From Macrolepiota albuminosa (Eukaryota > Basidiomycota > Agaricomycetes > Agaricales > Agaricaceae), in assembly GCA_027475525.1 (NCBI GenBank), contig JAMWFC010000059.1, positions 620,001-684,000 of the forward strand: DNA of 64,000 bases, written 5' to 3'. The notes below the pieces were generated by a model. That model was not told where the DNA came from and made no database searches. It saw only the letters and a program-made list of their open reading frames with translations. The stretch's first letter is position 1; each line of letters begins with the position of its first letter. Below, piece after piece: positions 1 to 11,831 of this stretch. The translations under genes were made by a program, and so were the position numbers.

Positions 1-448
1 TCTGGGGTTTGTGCGGCAGGGCTGCCAAGGGGTGTGGCGTGATGGTGTGGTTTGATGTGTGTGATGGCAGTGGGGGCGGTCCTGATGGTGGGGGTCATGT
101 CGTGGAGTGGGTGGAGGGCCTCAAGATGTAGCTCCAGGGGTGTCCTGGAGTGGTCGTTCACCCCCCTCTCAGCACTGAGACTCTCCAAGGTGCATGGTGC
201 TGGTGGCTCAGACTGGATGGGAATTGCCTCACCTCCTGACACGTAGCAAAAAAAAAAATTTTACCATCAAACTTAACATGTTATGTACACCAACACATTT
301 TCCGATGCCCCCACCTACCAACAAAGTCATGCCTCTGGTCACATGGGAGGCCCAGAATGCAAGGCACTGGTGCCAGCTTGATTTCAAGTGTGTGGCAGCC
401 CTCATGCAGCAATGTCATCTCGCTTGCCATGTCTAACTTTTCTTTTAG
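1..448. other. No gene assigned; G-rich left edge
   Basis: This is G/T-rich sequence with short open stretches in two frames but no recognisable domain. The segment near 430-448 (pyrimidine-rich, ending TTTTAG) could be the 3' splice site of an intron leading into the broken gene that follows, so an upstream exon may lie here or left of the window. Confidence 0.3.
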
Positions 449-2565
449 AGCAACAAACCATTCCTGCTCCGGAGGCCAGTCCCAGCTGTCTCCCAGAGCC
501 TGCCCCTGAGGCAGGCTCTGGTGGCCCTTTGCAGTCGGGCCCCAGTTGTCCTGCGCCTACCTTTGCACAGATGACTGTCTGCCCTCCCCATTTCTGTCCC
601 TCCCCTTGCCCTCAACTGGTTGCCCCCTGCTTTTGTCGCTTTGAGATAGAGATGGGGGCCATTTTAGAGGTCCCGGGTGGACGCAATGCAGGAGCATTTT
701 GAGCAGGCTCTAGAGAGGCCCCAGGGTCTGCCCTCCCATGGGTGGTGTGTGAGCAATGAGCTGGTAAGTCACCTTTTACCTCTGGTTTTGTCGTTGACCT
801 TGGTACCTCAGTGTTTGCACTATGCTTGCTGGCTGGTTTTCTGCCTATTTGAGGCCCCGGGTCCCTCATCCTGCCAGGACACGTCTGTGTGCAATGTGTG
901 CTGCCTCAACCATGAGCAATGTTCCGTGTCAGTGCTGTGGAGGGCACGTTGTATCTCCTGGGAGCAGGGGTGGCCACTGGGGGGAATTACTTGGAGGCTG
1001 GAGGTGGAGGAGTGGGAGTGGGTAGTGGAGCCAGAGGAGGAGCCACAAGTAGTGCCTGCAGAGGAGTCTGGGGAGGGGTCAGGAAGCGGGGGGACTGTCC
1101 AGGTAGGGGGTTGGGGCCAGCCTGTGGTTCTCATCATGCGCCAGATGACCCGGGCTGGGAGGGGAAGTCAGGAGGGGCATGGGGGGTGCCTCAACAAGGG
1201 GAAATGGCGGGCGTCACCAAGCCCTTCTCTGGAGCCTTCAAAGAGGGCACGTCTGCCCTCCAAGACCCCATCTCTGATCTCCTCACCACAGCTATCTCCA
1301 GTGGTGTTCTTGCCCTGATGTGGGGAGCTTCCTGGAGCAGGCAGGGCAGGAGCAGGAGAAGCTCAGAGTGGGGCAGGAGGCAATGGTCTGGAAAGGGATG
1401 GAAGAGGAGCTGGAGGAGGTGAGGGTAGCCTGGGGGGAGGTTGAGGCCATTTACCATCTAATCACCAGTTATTAGCCCTTCAGCACACTCCATTCACCTA
1501 CTAGATTGAGGAGGCTCAGAACTTGTAGCGCTAGCACAATGGCAGGGAGTGGACTCTGACCAAACCCCAATCAATACTGGAAGGGGTTAATAGTTGGTGC
1601 TGTCAATCACTGAGGCACCTCAATCAGAAGTCTAAAGGAATCAATGACAATGAGACAGGATACATGCAGACCTGACATTCAAATCTATCAAAAGGTGGTA
1701 CAATGTTTAGCGCGTACCATTTCTAAGTAGTTTTAGAGTTGCCATTGGTCACTGTCACCCATGTGCTACAAGTTGCCGTTGACAGGTGACCATTAGCTAC
1801 AACCACAAGGAGAGGCACTAATGGGTAGCACCACCAATGGACTTATTTTTGGAAATACAGTAGCGCATAGTATAAAGACTAGCTACTTTACATGTATAAA
1901 CACTTAGCATTCAAATTGCACTAGCTTTGCCTGACTTTGTTACTAAGTTTGGCGCTAGCTTTGTTTATTTTGTCTTTGTTGTTTATGGTGCCACCTACGG
2001 GCATACTACGCTGCACTATTGATCTTCTTCTCTATATCTTTACTTAAACTACGGCACTTACCGTTTGCTAGGTAGCACCTGAGGCACTATTATCTAGCGC
2101 ATCATTTTATCATATCCACTTGAGCATACCAGGACCCTGCCGGGACTCCTCACAGCCCCACATGCCAGGTGCTGGAGACAGCGTTGTACTGCATATACGT
2201 CCAGCACACCTAACCACAGTTGGCATCATCAGCGGGATGCCTTATGGGCCAGGCTGTCGCCGGAGACGGAACTTCCAGAGTGGGTCCTCATGGGCCAGGA
2301 GTTTCTCAAGGTCCTGTGGCAGGATGTTGTAGTCATGCACATGGCCACTCTCAGTGAGTGATGTCAATTCCCTTGATTGTGGTCCATGCTGACACTTCCA
2401 GGTTGGGCCTGGGAGCACCGCCTGCTCATGGACAGGGCAGCAGTGGTGTTTGCCTTGTTGCAGGAGGGGCTGTGGCCAGAGTTGATGACCCCAGGACAGA
2501 GCAGGGCCTCGACTCGCTGGGGAGGTTGGTGGCAGCACACTGGCAGAGGAACGTGCCTGCCCTAA
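449..2565 (+). pseudogene. Decayed Cys-cluster / coiled-coil orphan gene
   Basis: Function unknown. Frames change several times, but the pieces have the composition of a basidiomycete orphan family. At about 860-940 there is a Cys/His cluster (SVCNVCCLNHEQCS). Then come an acidic Glu/Val stretch, a basic KGKWRASPSPS-like stretch (about 1200-1260) and a Glu-rich probable coiled coil (about 1320-1460). After a non-coding block, coding-like sequence resumes at about 2225-2353 (WARLSPETELPEW) and 2402-2560 (LLMDRAAVVFALLQEG). Two plausible introns are visible: 764-811 (GTAAGT...CCTCAG) and 2354-2401 (GTGAGT...TTCCAG). The same Cys/His signature recurs on the minus strand near 38,200. Domain identity is inference; the frames are not intact. 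Confidence 0.4.
1480..2115. other. Non-coding block inside the broken gene
   Basis: About 630 bp with no usable reading frame separates the coiled-coil segment from the later coding-like pieces. It repeats short words such as GCTAGC/TAGCGC and GCACTA, and is more AT-rich than its flanks. It could be a degraded non-autonomous insertion or a solo LTR. I see no clear terminal repeats or target duplication. Confidence 0.3.
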
Positions 2566-2999
2566 GTATCTGGTTCAAGCAAGTCCTGTACAAGGGCAAG
2601 CCACTCCCATTGTGGGATCAGTTGGCAGAAGAGGCATTGCAGGAGCATGGTCCAGGGGGGATGGGGGAGGAGTTCTGGGGTCAGCCTGGAGTGGGGGAAG
2701 GGGAGGGGGAGGTCTGGGGTCCCATGTTGGTTGTTTTTTCTTTCTTTTTTTTCTTGTTGTCCCAGCCCCTACTGTAGATAGTGTAGTAGGAAAAATGTAC
2801 ATACTTGGTGTTTTGGGATCCGGAAGAGTGGTCAGTATGTGTAGGGGAGACAAATTATAAGTAGAGGGACATTCCCAGATTCCATTGTACATAGAAATAT
2901 AAAGATAGGTGAGAAAGGAGAATAGCGGGAAAGAGTCAGAAATATTTGTGGGAGTTGAATTCCTATCAAACCCAGAGGCAGGGATTATGCCTACTAATG
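2566..2999. other. Purine-rich spacer between decayed elements
   Basis: Begins with a short coding-like remnant, then a long G/A-rich stretch (about 2655-2725), a T-rich run (2730-2760) and an AT-rich tail. It lies just beyond the chromodomain end of the minus-strand chromovirus, so the element's 3' UTR or LTR may be here. No matching second LTR exists in the window. Confidence 0.3.
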
Positions 3000-3400
3000 C
3001 TATCCATAAGCTCTGTGCCCAAGGGAAATGTTCCCTGGGCGTTGTTGTTTAAAATCCTTGAGGGCCCCTTTGAGGTTGTGCTGTGGTTCCCAAATGTTGT
3101 TTTCCAGGCCATATCCCTTCCATTGTACAAGGAAGTGGGGTCGTTCATGGATATCTTGAGAGTCAAGGATGTCTTCAACCTTGTAGTACTTGTTCTTGAC
3201 CTTGACTGGGGGAGGGGGCTCGGGGCACCACTCAGGGAAGGGTCTGGGAGGTGTTGTTCCAGGAGGTGGACGTGAAAGACTAGGTACGGTCTTTTGAGCC
3301 CCGGGGGGAGTTTGATCTTGTAGACATGGGATGAGACCTGGGGGTGGTACTCTTTGTTGACGAAGAAGGGTGCTACCCTGGTGGCAGAGTGTGGCATGTT
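3000..3400 (-). pseudogene. Chromodomain end of decayed Ty3/gypsy chromovirus
   Basis: A C-terminal chromodomain is readable on the minus strand at about 3200-3045: YYKVEDILDSQ, then FLVQWKGYGLENNIWEP with the usual aromatic residues (Y, W, W). In chromoviruses this domain follows the integrase and steers insertion to particular chromatin marks. The pieces just upstream (HVHLLEQHLPDPS) belong to the GPF/GPY-type end of the integrase but sit in another frame, so there is a frameshift between them. Family assignment is secure; the copy is dead. Confidence 0.8.
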
Positions 3401-4301
3401 GTGGTAGGTGAACTTGGCCAGGGGGAGCTTGGTGCACCAATCATCCTGCAGGTAGTTGACATACAGCCAGAAGTACTGCTCAAGGAATTGGTTGACCCTT
3501 TTGGTTTGCCCGTTGGTCTCTGGGTGGTAGGTGGTAGAGAAGTTAGTCTTTACTTAAGAGGTCCAGAATTTGGATACAAAGAGCAGGTCACAATCAGAGA
3601 TAATGTCATCCAGGAGCCTGTGCTTGGCAAAGACATGCTTGAGGGATAGCCAGGCAAAGTCCAGGGCGGTGTCCATAGTGTGGCAGGGTAGGAAGATGCC
3701 CTGTTTGATCAGCCTACACACAACAATGAGAATAGCATCGAACCCTTCAGATTTTGGGAGCTTGAAAATGTGATCCATGGATATGGAGGACCAGGGATGT
3801 TGTCCAACCAGCAATGGTTTCAGGAGTCCATAGAGTTGGTGTCAGGGGACCTTGGCCTAGAGGCAGGGTTTGCATGATTGAATGTAGTGGGTCACATCCT
3901 TCTTCAAGCCTGGCCAAAAGTAAGTCCGGGAGACAAGCTGGAGGGTCTTACATATCCCAGGGTGTTCCCAGAGCTTGTGGTTGTGGTGTTGGCTAAGGAT
4001 GTTGTATCAAAGTCGGGTTTGGTCTGGAACGTAGATGCAACCATCCCAGAGGAGAATTTTTTTTGTTGAGGAACAAGAAGAAGGCGGGGTCTGGGTCAGT
4101 TCTGTTGGGAGGGTTGCGGGGATTGTGATCAGTGAAGTACTTGTCTCGGGGGGCACAGCAGATCTGGCTTAGGGTTTCTTTGTTGTTTAGAATCAGTACA
4201 TTATTCAGATGTTTGGGAGGGATCACCACATGATGATTGAATGCATTGCATTCTGCCTCAAACAATTTCTTGGGGTAGACATCCAGTTGTTTTAGCTCCA
4301 A
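3401..4301 (-). pseudogene. Integrase and linker of decayed chromovirus
   Basis: Minus-strand remnants include an RNase H-to-integrase linker (3993-4301) and the integrase core. The first catalytic Asp is in SMDHIF (about 3780) and the second in IISDCDLLFVSKF (about 3585). The third catalytic position reads NGQTKRVNQ (about 3505), where the family has NGQTERVNQ, so the catalytic Glu appears replaced by Lys. Stops and frameshifts break the frame between blocks. CpG dinucleotides are rare here, which fits an old, deaminated copy. Confidence 0.75.
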
Positions 4302-5525
4302 GTTGTCCTGGGCAGTACTAAAATGTGAAGTTGTACTCCAAGAGGATTTCAGACCATTGGGCCTGTCACCAACTAAGTTGCTTGGTCATAGTGAAGTACT
4401 GCAGGTTGTTGTGATCCAAGTAGACCTGGATCTGATGCTGGGCTCCCTCAAGATAGGCTTGCCACTGTTTGAAGGCTTTGACAATGGCAAGGAGCTCCTT
4501 ATTGTAGATGTTGTAGTTGAGCTTGGCATCAATCATAGACCAGGTATAGAAGGTGACTGGCCAGGGTTCCCTGCTGTCAGATCCCATTTGCAAGAGAATC
4601 CCAGCAATGGCGTAGTCAGAGGTGTCACATTCCAGGATGATTGGGAGGGCAGTGTTATAATGCCGGAGTATGGGGACAGCTGTGAAAGCCTTCTTAAGCA
4701 AGTTGAAGACACTTTGGCACTTACTGTCCTAGTTCTATGTGATGTTCTTGTGCATGAGCCAGTTGAGGGGTTTTGTGATACCAGAGTAGTTGTCTATAAA
4801 CCTCCGGTAGAAGTTAGCAAAACCCAAGAAGGATTGTACTTCCTTGATGTTCCACAGTTGCAGCCAGTTGACAATGGCCTCGACCTTGTGGGGGTCCATG
4901 CAAATGCCATTTGGGGATACTAGAACGCTGAGATACTCAACCTCTTCCATGTAGAATGAATACTTCTTGGGCTTGGCATGGAGGTTGTGCTCCTGGAGGC
5001 ATTCAAGGACTTGCCAGACATGCTTCTGGTGGTCCTCCTTCAAGTCAGAGTAGATGAGGATGTTGTCCAGGTAGACGATGACAAAGACATTACTCATGTC
5101 ATGGAAGATGTTGTTCATAAAGTATTGGAATGTAGTGGGGGAGTTAGTCATTCCAAAAGGCATTACAAGGTACTTGAACAGACCATACCACATGCAGAAC
5201 GCAGTTTTCCACTTGTGTTCTGGAGCAATGCAGACATTATTGTAGCTGGAGCAGAGGTCAATCTTTGTGTAAACCTTGGCGCTATGGAGTCAATTGACCA
5301 GATTGCTGATGAGTGGAAGTGAGTAGCAGTTCTTTTTGGTGATCTTATTGAGTCCCCGGTAGTTGACACAAAGTCGGAGTGAGCTGTCCTTCTTCTTGGT
5401 GAATAGAACTGGAGCTCCAGTGGTGGAGGCCAAGGGGTAGATGAATCCCTTCCCAAACATTTTGTTGAATTCATGGTACTCCAGGGAAACTACTTCTTGT
5501 AAGGTCTGCTCCTCAGTCTTTTTTT
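4302..5525 (-). pseudogene. Reverse transcriptase-RNase H of decayed chromovirus
   Basis: The reverse transcriptase starts abruptly near 5525 with sequence equivalent to the middle of the fingers ([19 protein letters not shown]). It continues through LVMPFGMTNSPTTFQ to VIVYLDNILIYSD, where the catalytic YLDD has become YLDN. RNase H follows (ILECDTSDYAIAGILLQ; YNIYNKELLAIVKAFKQW). Frame breaks occur near 5300 and 4710. Gag and protease are absent: the element is truncated at about 5525-5545, where an inverted Helitron fragment begins. Confidence 0.85.
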
Positions 5526-5544
5526 CTGGAGGCTGTATAGTTTC

Positions 5545-6020
5545 GAAATATTAGTAATTCATATGCCAAATTTTAAATTATGTCTAATAGTCTTGAAAAG
5601 CTTTTCAGCATCAAAATGTAGAGCATAACAGTATAGACATGCAACATCTATAGAACCAAAATAGTGTGAAGGGAATCTATATAATGCTGTTTTCCTGTTA
5701 GAAGAGCATTGCTAGGCTAAATATCATCAGATTGTTATATTTTCTGTAAAACAAGAGATGCTAGTATATTTTACTGTATGTTATTTTTAGGTGGATTGAC
5801 ATATTCTAAGTCAGAAGAGGCTGATAGATTTTTCTGTCTATTATCTTTAGATGAATCCACATACTTCAAGTTCTCTTTTATATTCTCAGCAGAGTCATTT
5901 CTAGAATCATCTAATAGATTTGAATCAATCACATTGTCTATGGGATGCTCCAAATACTCTAAAGGATTTTGAAGCATTTTATCAAAAGCTGTGTAGATAT
6001 TTTCTAATTGTCTGCTGAGT
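5545..6020 (-). pseudogene. Helitron N-terminal fragment, inverted copy
   Basis: Read on the minus strand, this segment matches the plus-strand segment at about 8200-8670 in both DNA and protein: MLQNPLEYLEHPIDN here, MLQNPLGYLEHPIDN there. The downstream stretch also corresponds (words such as CTACATTTTGATGCTGAAAA). It is therefore a second, shorter copy of the Helitron replication-protein N-terminal region in opposite orientation. It abuts the truncated chromovirus on its left. Both copies carry stops. Confidence 0.7.
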
Positions 6021-6450
6021 GCCTTTCATAAAGCTGTCAACATGCTTTATCAGAACTAGATAAAGCTCTTTTCAAAAAATAAGGCAGAGTTAGAGACTAT
6101 TAGAGTATTTATTCTGCTTTACAAAAATACACAAAACAAGTTGACGTACTTATTCAGAGACTGCTTCTTCTGACTATACTTGTTCTTGTCACAGAAGGCC
6201 AGCATAGTGGTTTTTGCTGTACTTTAAAAAAAAAAACTTCTTTAGAACTCCTATTTAAACTTGTCTCAGTCCTATAAGCTAATAATGCCACTCAGACATT
6301 AGAGAATCCTCAAAATATTGGGTTGCTACTTGTCTGGACTTTATACAAGATAGAATTTATGCTATTTTTAACTTTTTAGAAAGAAAATTATTCTTACAGA
6401 ATTTTTATATAATGCAACAATCATTTTGTAGGAACTATCTCATTAGTAAG

Positions 6451-6480
6451 GCTGACCAAGGCTGACCAAGGCTGACCAGG
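6451..6480 (+). repeat. 10-bp unit repeated three times
   Basis: GCTGACCAAG occurs three times in tandem, the last copy differing by one base. It is a microsatellite-like slippage product in otherwise AT-rich DNA. Confidence 0.9.
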
Positions 6481-6699
6481 AACTTTCTTTTTAGGATAAC
6501 AACATTTTCTGTACTTGGAGTCTCAATTTTTATAGAATATAAAAAATAAAATATATATTATAAACTTCAATAGTAAGATAAATACTATATTTGGATATTT
6601 TTGAAATGTGTCCAGATAAGAAAAGGCCAAACACAATTTAGTAGACATCAGTTTTTACGTCTTGCATGTTCTTTGACTATATATGACGAAACAAACTTA

Positions 6700-7110
6700 C
6701 TATTGTAGTAAGAAGATACTACAAACAAAGTAAGATTGATCAATGTTTACAAATGTTAAATTTAGCTTATTTGACACTACAAATAAACTTACAATAAAGT
6801 AAGTATTGGCTTATTTATGATTGATCAATTAATAAACATTCAATTCAGCTACAAATAATTCTGAAATTGTTACAATAAAGTAAGTATTGGTTTATTTATT
6901 ATTGATGAATGCTAATTCAGCTTATTTAATACTACAAACAAATCCAAAATCATTACAACAAAGTAAGTGTTGATTTATTTATTATAGATCAATGCTAATA
7001 TATATCCAATTCAGTTTATTTAACACTATAAACAGGTAGTATTAGTTCATTTATTATTGATTGATGCTAATAAACATTGAATTTAGCTTATTAGTAAAAG
7101 CTTGACAACA
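6700..7110 (+). repeat. AT-rich degenerate tandem repeat
   Basis: About four to five imperfect copies, roughly 80-105 bp each, share the words ACAATAAAGTAAGTATTGG, TTTATTATTGAT and AATTCAGCTTATTTAA followed by ACTACAAACAAA. Copies differ by small indels. No protein is encoded. Confidence 0.7.
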
Positions 7111-7379
7111 GTTAGCTATTGATATACTAAATATATTGTCATGTAAGTAACTTTCAAAGAGTTTGAGCTACTAAAATGCTTAAAAAATCAATAATTTAGA
7201 CAATCTTCAACTACTCATTCTAAATCCAGTATTCCTGAAAATTCAAAACAGCAGGCTAGGATTAAAAGCAGGCTTTAATAGTTGCAAATAACTGATCTTG
7301 ATAATTGTTATGCAAATAGAAGTAGAAGATCTACTTTAGTAGTTATTCCACTTCATTTTAGAACTGAGGAGATAGGATC

Positions 7380-9712
7380 TGGGAGTATACAAACTGGGAG
7401 AATATAAACTAGGAGAATACAAACTAGGGGAATATAAACTGAGGATAGAAGGTCTGGAGATATGCTTATTGCTCAGAGTCTATTTGTTATTGTCATTCTT
7501 CAAACTCATTTGCCTGAAGAATGAGATGTATTTTTACAGAATCCTGTATCTATAATAGTGCTGCCTCTACCTATTTCTACATTCAGAAGAAACAATAGGC
7601 CTCAAATAGTACTACTTCTACCTGCTCTATCTCTTCTTATATATAGAAGAGACAACCTGCCTACTATTGCTCTACTTCCTGTGAACATTCCTGAAACTGT
7701 TCTGCCTAAAGGATAGGACACTCCTTTACAGAATCTTATGCCTATAGTGCCACCTCTATCTGCTTTGGCATTTAAAAAAGTCAGAAATACATCTATACAG
7801 AATTCTATGCCACCTCTATCTCCTGCCAGACTAGCAGAATCATAAGAGCAGCAAAAGCTGAGATATATGGCTATGATTTGAGAACAAGACAGACAACAGG
7901 AATTAGGACAAGCAATAGTAGAGGAGCAACAAAGGGTCAGATATGAGGAGCAAGAGAGAGAATAAAGACAACATGAAGCATTGGCTACTTTGCACTAAGA
8001 AAGGCTGAGGAAGGAGGAAGGATTTAAGATTAGAGGTAAGACAAAGCTAACTTTAAAAGCCTATTTTAATTGACAAAATTTGATAGTTTGTTAATCTCAA
8101 TCCTGAACATAGGCCTTTAAATCAGGCTTGGATTGAAAGGATCTTACAAAACTGAGAACATCAATATTTAGCTAATTTTAAAGAGAATTTCAATGATTTG
8201 GATCTTTATAGATTACAAAATATCTATGCAGCTTTTGATGAAATGCTTCAAAATCCTTTGGGGTATTTGGAGCATCCTATAGACAATAAGATTGATCCAA
8301 ATCTACTGAATAATCCTGCTAAGAATATAAAGGAGGACTTAAAAGATATAGATCTACTTGGAGATAATAGACGACAATATCTACTAGCATTTCCTGACTT
8401 GGAGTATGTAGATCTACTTGGGGATGTTATGCAGCAAAATGTACTAGCACTTTCTGTCTTACAAAGGATACAACAACCTGATGATGTTTAGCCTAGAAAT
8501 GATTTTCCAACAGAAGGACAGCATTATATGAATGGATCTTCTTTACACTATTTTGGTTTTATGAATGTTGCATGTCCAAACTGTTATGCTCTACATTTTG
8601 ATGCTGAAAAGCTCTCTAAATCAACTAGATGTAATCCAAAGTTTGGCATGTGCTATTTATAAGAGTAGATTGATTTGCCTATACTTGCAAATGCTCCACT
8701 AGAACTTCTTGGCTTACTCCAAGGCCATCATCCTCTTTTTGATGCTTTCAAAGCATCTATTTGTCAATACAATGCTGCTTTTGCATATACATCTCTGGGA
8801 ATCAAAATTGACTATGCAATTACCAATGTTCTAGGCCCATATAGCTTTAGAATTAATGGAGAGCTTTATTATCTGACAGATGCTTTGCTTCCAACTAAAA
8901 GCAATTATTCTGTATATACACAACTCTACTTCTATGATCATAATCAACAATTGACTTTTTGTCAATAGAGCAATTCTAGATTGAATCCTCAGATAATGGC
9001 CTCTTTGCAAGATATGCTTCATAGAGTCAATTCTTTTATTGGCTTATACCCAACTACAAAGGCTTTCTGTTCAACTTAGAGCTGACTTTGGAGATCATCA
9101 GCACTATAACAACCCTAATAAAATAGTTCTGAAAAATGATCAGATCATTATAATATAGTCTTGCATCTCCATGGAGGCCAATTAAAGCAAATCAGCCATC
9201 TACACCTCTATTATACTCCTCTGCATTACACTATCATATTTCTAACTGGAAAACCTAGATTCCATACCAATATTCAATCTTAATTTAGACCAGCAGGAGA
9301 ACAAATAGCCAAAAATGTCAGTCAAACTGCATATTATATATATAGGCTGCAGCAGAGAGCTTTGGAAGCAAATGCTGCATTGCTTTGAAGTGGCAAACTA
9401 TTCCAGCAATATGTTGTGAATGCATGGGCATCAACAGAACAATCAAAGCTCAACTGGGTTAGACAGAATCAAAAGAAGATTAGGGCTGAAGTTTACTAAG
9501 AAATAGTTGATACTGTAGCTGGAGATGAAGAGTTATGTAAATAAAGCGGCCATGTGGTCCTTACCTCTTCTTATATTGAAAGTGAACGACATATGCAGCA
9601 ATTATTCCAGGACTCTATGGCTATTTACAGGCATTTTTACAAACCAAATCTCTTCATCACTATGACTGCCAATCCAAAGTGGTCTGAAATTGAAGATGTC
9701 AGAGGACTCCTC
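7380..9712 (+). pseudogene. Decayed Helitron replication protein (N-terminal half and start of Rep)
   Basis: Several plus-strand blocks match Helitron helicase-like proteins in order. A charged, Gln/Glu/Arg-rich coiled-coil-like block lies at about 7880-8040. A Cys block follows at about 8570-8660 (ACPNCYALHFDAEKL). Next is FAYTSLGIKIDYAI ... SFRINGELYYLTDALLP (8675-8968). Last is MQQLFQDSMAIYRHF..LFITMTANPKWSEI (9554-9700), the conserved stretch before the HUH motif. Many in-frame stops separate the blocks, and sequence after 9712 no longer matches. It is a dead, 3'-truncated copy of a different family from the Helitron at 51-60 kb. Confidence 0.75.
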
Positions 9713-9821
9713 ATTTCTCTCTTTTTTCATGCCTTATCTCTTCACTCTCCTTTCATTCATTCTCTTATTTCTTCTGACATTATTTCATTTTACTGTTCCG
9801 AGATCTAGAATAGATTGAGGT

Positions 9822-9905
9822 TTTTCTGTGCAGCGGACTATGTGTGGGAAAAATGTCTTCAATTTTTGCCGTCATGTGACTGTGTTTGTTACAATGTTAC
9901 AATTG
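9822..9905 (+). repeat. Diverged single unit of the 36.8-37.4 kb array
   Basis: The order CAG..GACTATGT..GTGGGAA.AATGTCTTC..TTTTT..GTCATGTGA matches the repeat unit arrayed at 36,763-37,449. This copy lies just outside the LINE 3' end, while the array lies just outside its 5' end. Confidence 0.65.
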
Positions 9906-10102
9906 TGTTATCTACCTCCGCTAAACTATTAGCTAAGGACAAGTTGGTAATAACCTGCCTCGGTAGACCTAGTATGAAAACTAAAATAAGAAACTGTAAT
10001 TAAAAGGGCAAGTGGGGTAGCATCAAAACCCCGTAGGGAAAACTTGCCACCACTGCAGTCGAAGTACACGAGGTTGTGCAGTTAATATATAAGAGCCTCG
10101 AG

Positions 10103-10978
10103 TCACGGAATATCAGCACATCTCGTGGCCATGCGTTGCACTTGTCCCCATATCCGGCCAGCAAGTCTAATGGCCGAAGTATGCCACAGCGTCGCAAAGA
10201 AGTAGACCTGACATCTAATCTCGATCTTCGCCAATGAATCCCCTTTGTCTGAGTGTGTGAAGAGATGAGATACATTTGGGATTCTGCCTAAATAAAACAT
10301 AGTGCTGTGTAGTGGCCAAACAGCACTATTATCATAATAGAGAGACTTAGCTACTAGTCTGATCCTAGACGCTGTCTCATGAGTCATCATACCCTGCTTC
10401 AGCAACTTGTCACATTTGCTATCGGTAGCGCAGATAACTTCCTTTGAGGACTCCGCTCTCATTTCAGCAAAGCGAGGGCAGCAGACGAATATATGATGTT
10501 TGTCCTCTACAGCCTGATCGCATCCGAATCGACAATGCGCGGTGGGGAGTTTGGCACGAGATTGCAGACGCAAGGCAGTGGGAAGTTGACCAGCCCTGGC
10601 ATATAGCTGAGTTACCGCCAAATAACAAGATGACGCTTGCAAGTAGGGGAATTCTGGAGGTGAACCTAAATCATAGATAAGTCGTCGGAGTCGCAACCCA
10701 TGACTGTATTTGAGTTTGAATGCTGTGCATTGGGCATATCTGCGATCTACATAATTCCTAATATTAGATTCAATCCAAGTGTCAGTCACATTGAATAACG
10801 TGTATTCGTCCATGAAGAACGTCGGGACCGGAGCATATGGAGTATTAGGATTGGATTGGGCCTCAACGGCATGGTGATCTGCCAAGGAATTAAGGATTGA
10901 AGGAACGGTATCTCCTTTTGCGTGACCCTTCATATACCTGATTAGCGCCGGTTTGTGATCCAGGATACTCAGCAACCA
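10103..10978 (-). pseudogene. LINE ORF2 C-terminal domain (end of RNase H and zinc knuckle)
   Basis: Continues the RNase H in the same frame after a premature TGA at 10,979-10,981 (RSYY*WLLSILDH). It contains the RNase H His region (KGHAKGDTVPSILNSLADHH) and, further on, a Cys/His cluster CRFGCDQAVEDKHHIFVCC typical of the extreme C-terminus of Agaricomycete LINE ORF2 proteins. Past the premature stop the frame stays open to about 10,103, where another TGA occurs that may be the natural end. Confidence 0.75.
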
Positions 10979-11826
10979 TCAATAGTAGGAGCGAGCATTC
11001 ATGTATCGAAGCTTAGTCTCATGATCCGCTGTGGTCCGGCTGTTGTCGATCAACCTTACTGAATTGAGATGATCAGTGTGAATTAAGGCGTCAGAGGGGC
11101 CGTTGCGCAAGGCAATGAGACCTGTGATCAAACCCATGAGCTCTCCATGCAGTATCGAGATATTTCTACCACTTAATTTCAAGCAAACCATCTTACGACC
11201 CGTTACTGCAGCGGTGACCGACTTATGGTCTAAGATACCGGCAGCTGGTGGAATTATCAAGCCATTGGTTCCCCACTCATCCCCTTCTGAAGTGACCATT
11301 GCTGGGGAAAGAGTGCTGTTCAAGCATAGGGCCAATAAATGACTTTTGGCCATCAGACGTCTCTGAGGTCTCGAGATCAATCGTTCTGGTTGACCACTGT
11401 ACAGCATGCCAAGATGGATCCTGGAGCATGCGTCCATGACCGTCACCCAGTTTCTCCTTTGGGCATCAGACCATCTCCCCTCCGGTAATGGTTTAACTGC
11501 AGATTATCAGAATGAACAGTCCATGCACCAAGATCTTTGAGTTGAGTAACACCCATGGCCCGTAACGACCTGACAACATGACCAGTCAGTGGGTTGTCAG
11601 ATTGGACAGTGGACTTAGCGGCTGTCAAAACATGAGACACAGAGCATCTGCCTTCAACAAGATGACTGAAGTCTGTCAGTCATACAGATATGCGTAATCT
11701 CGAGAGGTGCTCATGTGCGATTAGCCATCCAGCAGGAACTGAACCAAGGAAACGCGAGAAGCTTCAGTCGAGCCCACGGCCATCAAGCGGGTGTATACAG
11801 CCATTGATGTGACAGGTCCAGTCAGC
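10979..11826 (-). pseudogene. LINE ORF2 RNase H and connector
   Basis: The RNase H fold is recognisable: VTSEGDEWGTNGL (first acidic region, degenerate), LHGELMGLITGLIAL (catalytic Glu helix) and LIHTDHLNSV (catalytic Asp). It lies at 10,979-11,446. The connector upstream (11,447-11,826) carries two in-frame TGA stops (11,764-11,766 and 11,680-11,682), where the context suggests Arg. A frameshift lies near 11,445. The reading frame joins that of 31,673-31,978 across the chromovirus insertion. Confidence 0.75.
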
Positions 11827-11831
11827 TAGCG

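Larger units (their letters stand above)
6021..7379. other. AT-rich non-coding spacer between inverted Helitron copies
   Basis: No coding potential. It contains a short 10-bp triplication and a longer AT-rich tandem repeat (both listed separately), plus a T/A-rich run near 6230. It separates the two oppositely oriented Helitron fragments, so together they form a long imperfect inverted repeat with this stretch as the spacer. Confidence 0.5.
9998..11831 (-). mobile_element. LINE retrotransposon, 3' half
   Basis: This is the 3' part of a minus-strand non-LTR element whose 5' half lies at 31,622-36,765. The two halves are separated by the plus-strand chromovirus. The bases TAGCG (11,827-11,831) are repeated at 31,622-31,626, and with one copy removed the LINE frame reads straight through (...RVTL|ADWTC...). 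The 3' end lies near 9998. It ends in sequence (GGTGGCAAG ... GATGCTACCCCA...CCCTTTTAATTA) that also ends a LINE fragment at about 40,118-40,185, which supports the boundary. No poly(A) tail is visible. Confidence 0.85.

Noticed and set aside
677..1318. 213-codon intact gene at the left edge
   Set aside because: The frame mixes intron-like sequence (764-811) with coding-like parts; the Cys/His and coiled-coil blocks fall in different frames, so it is treated as a broken multi-exon gene.
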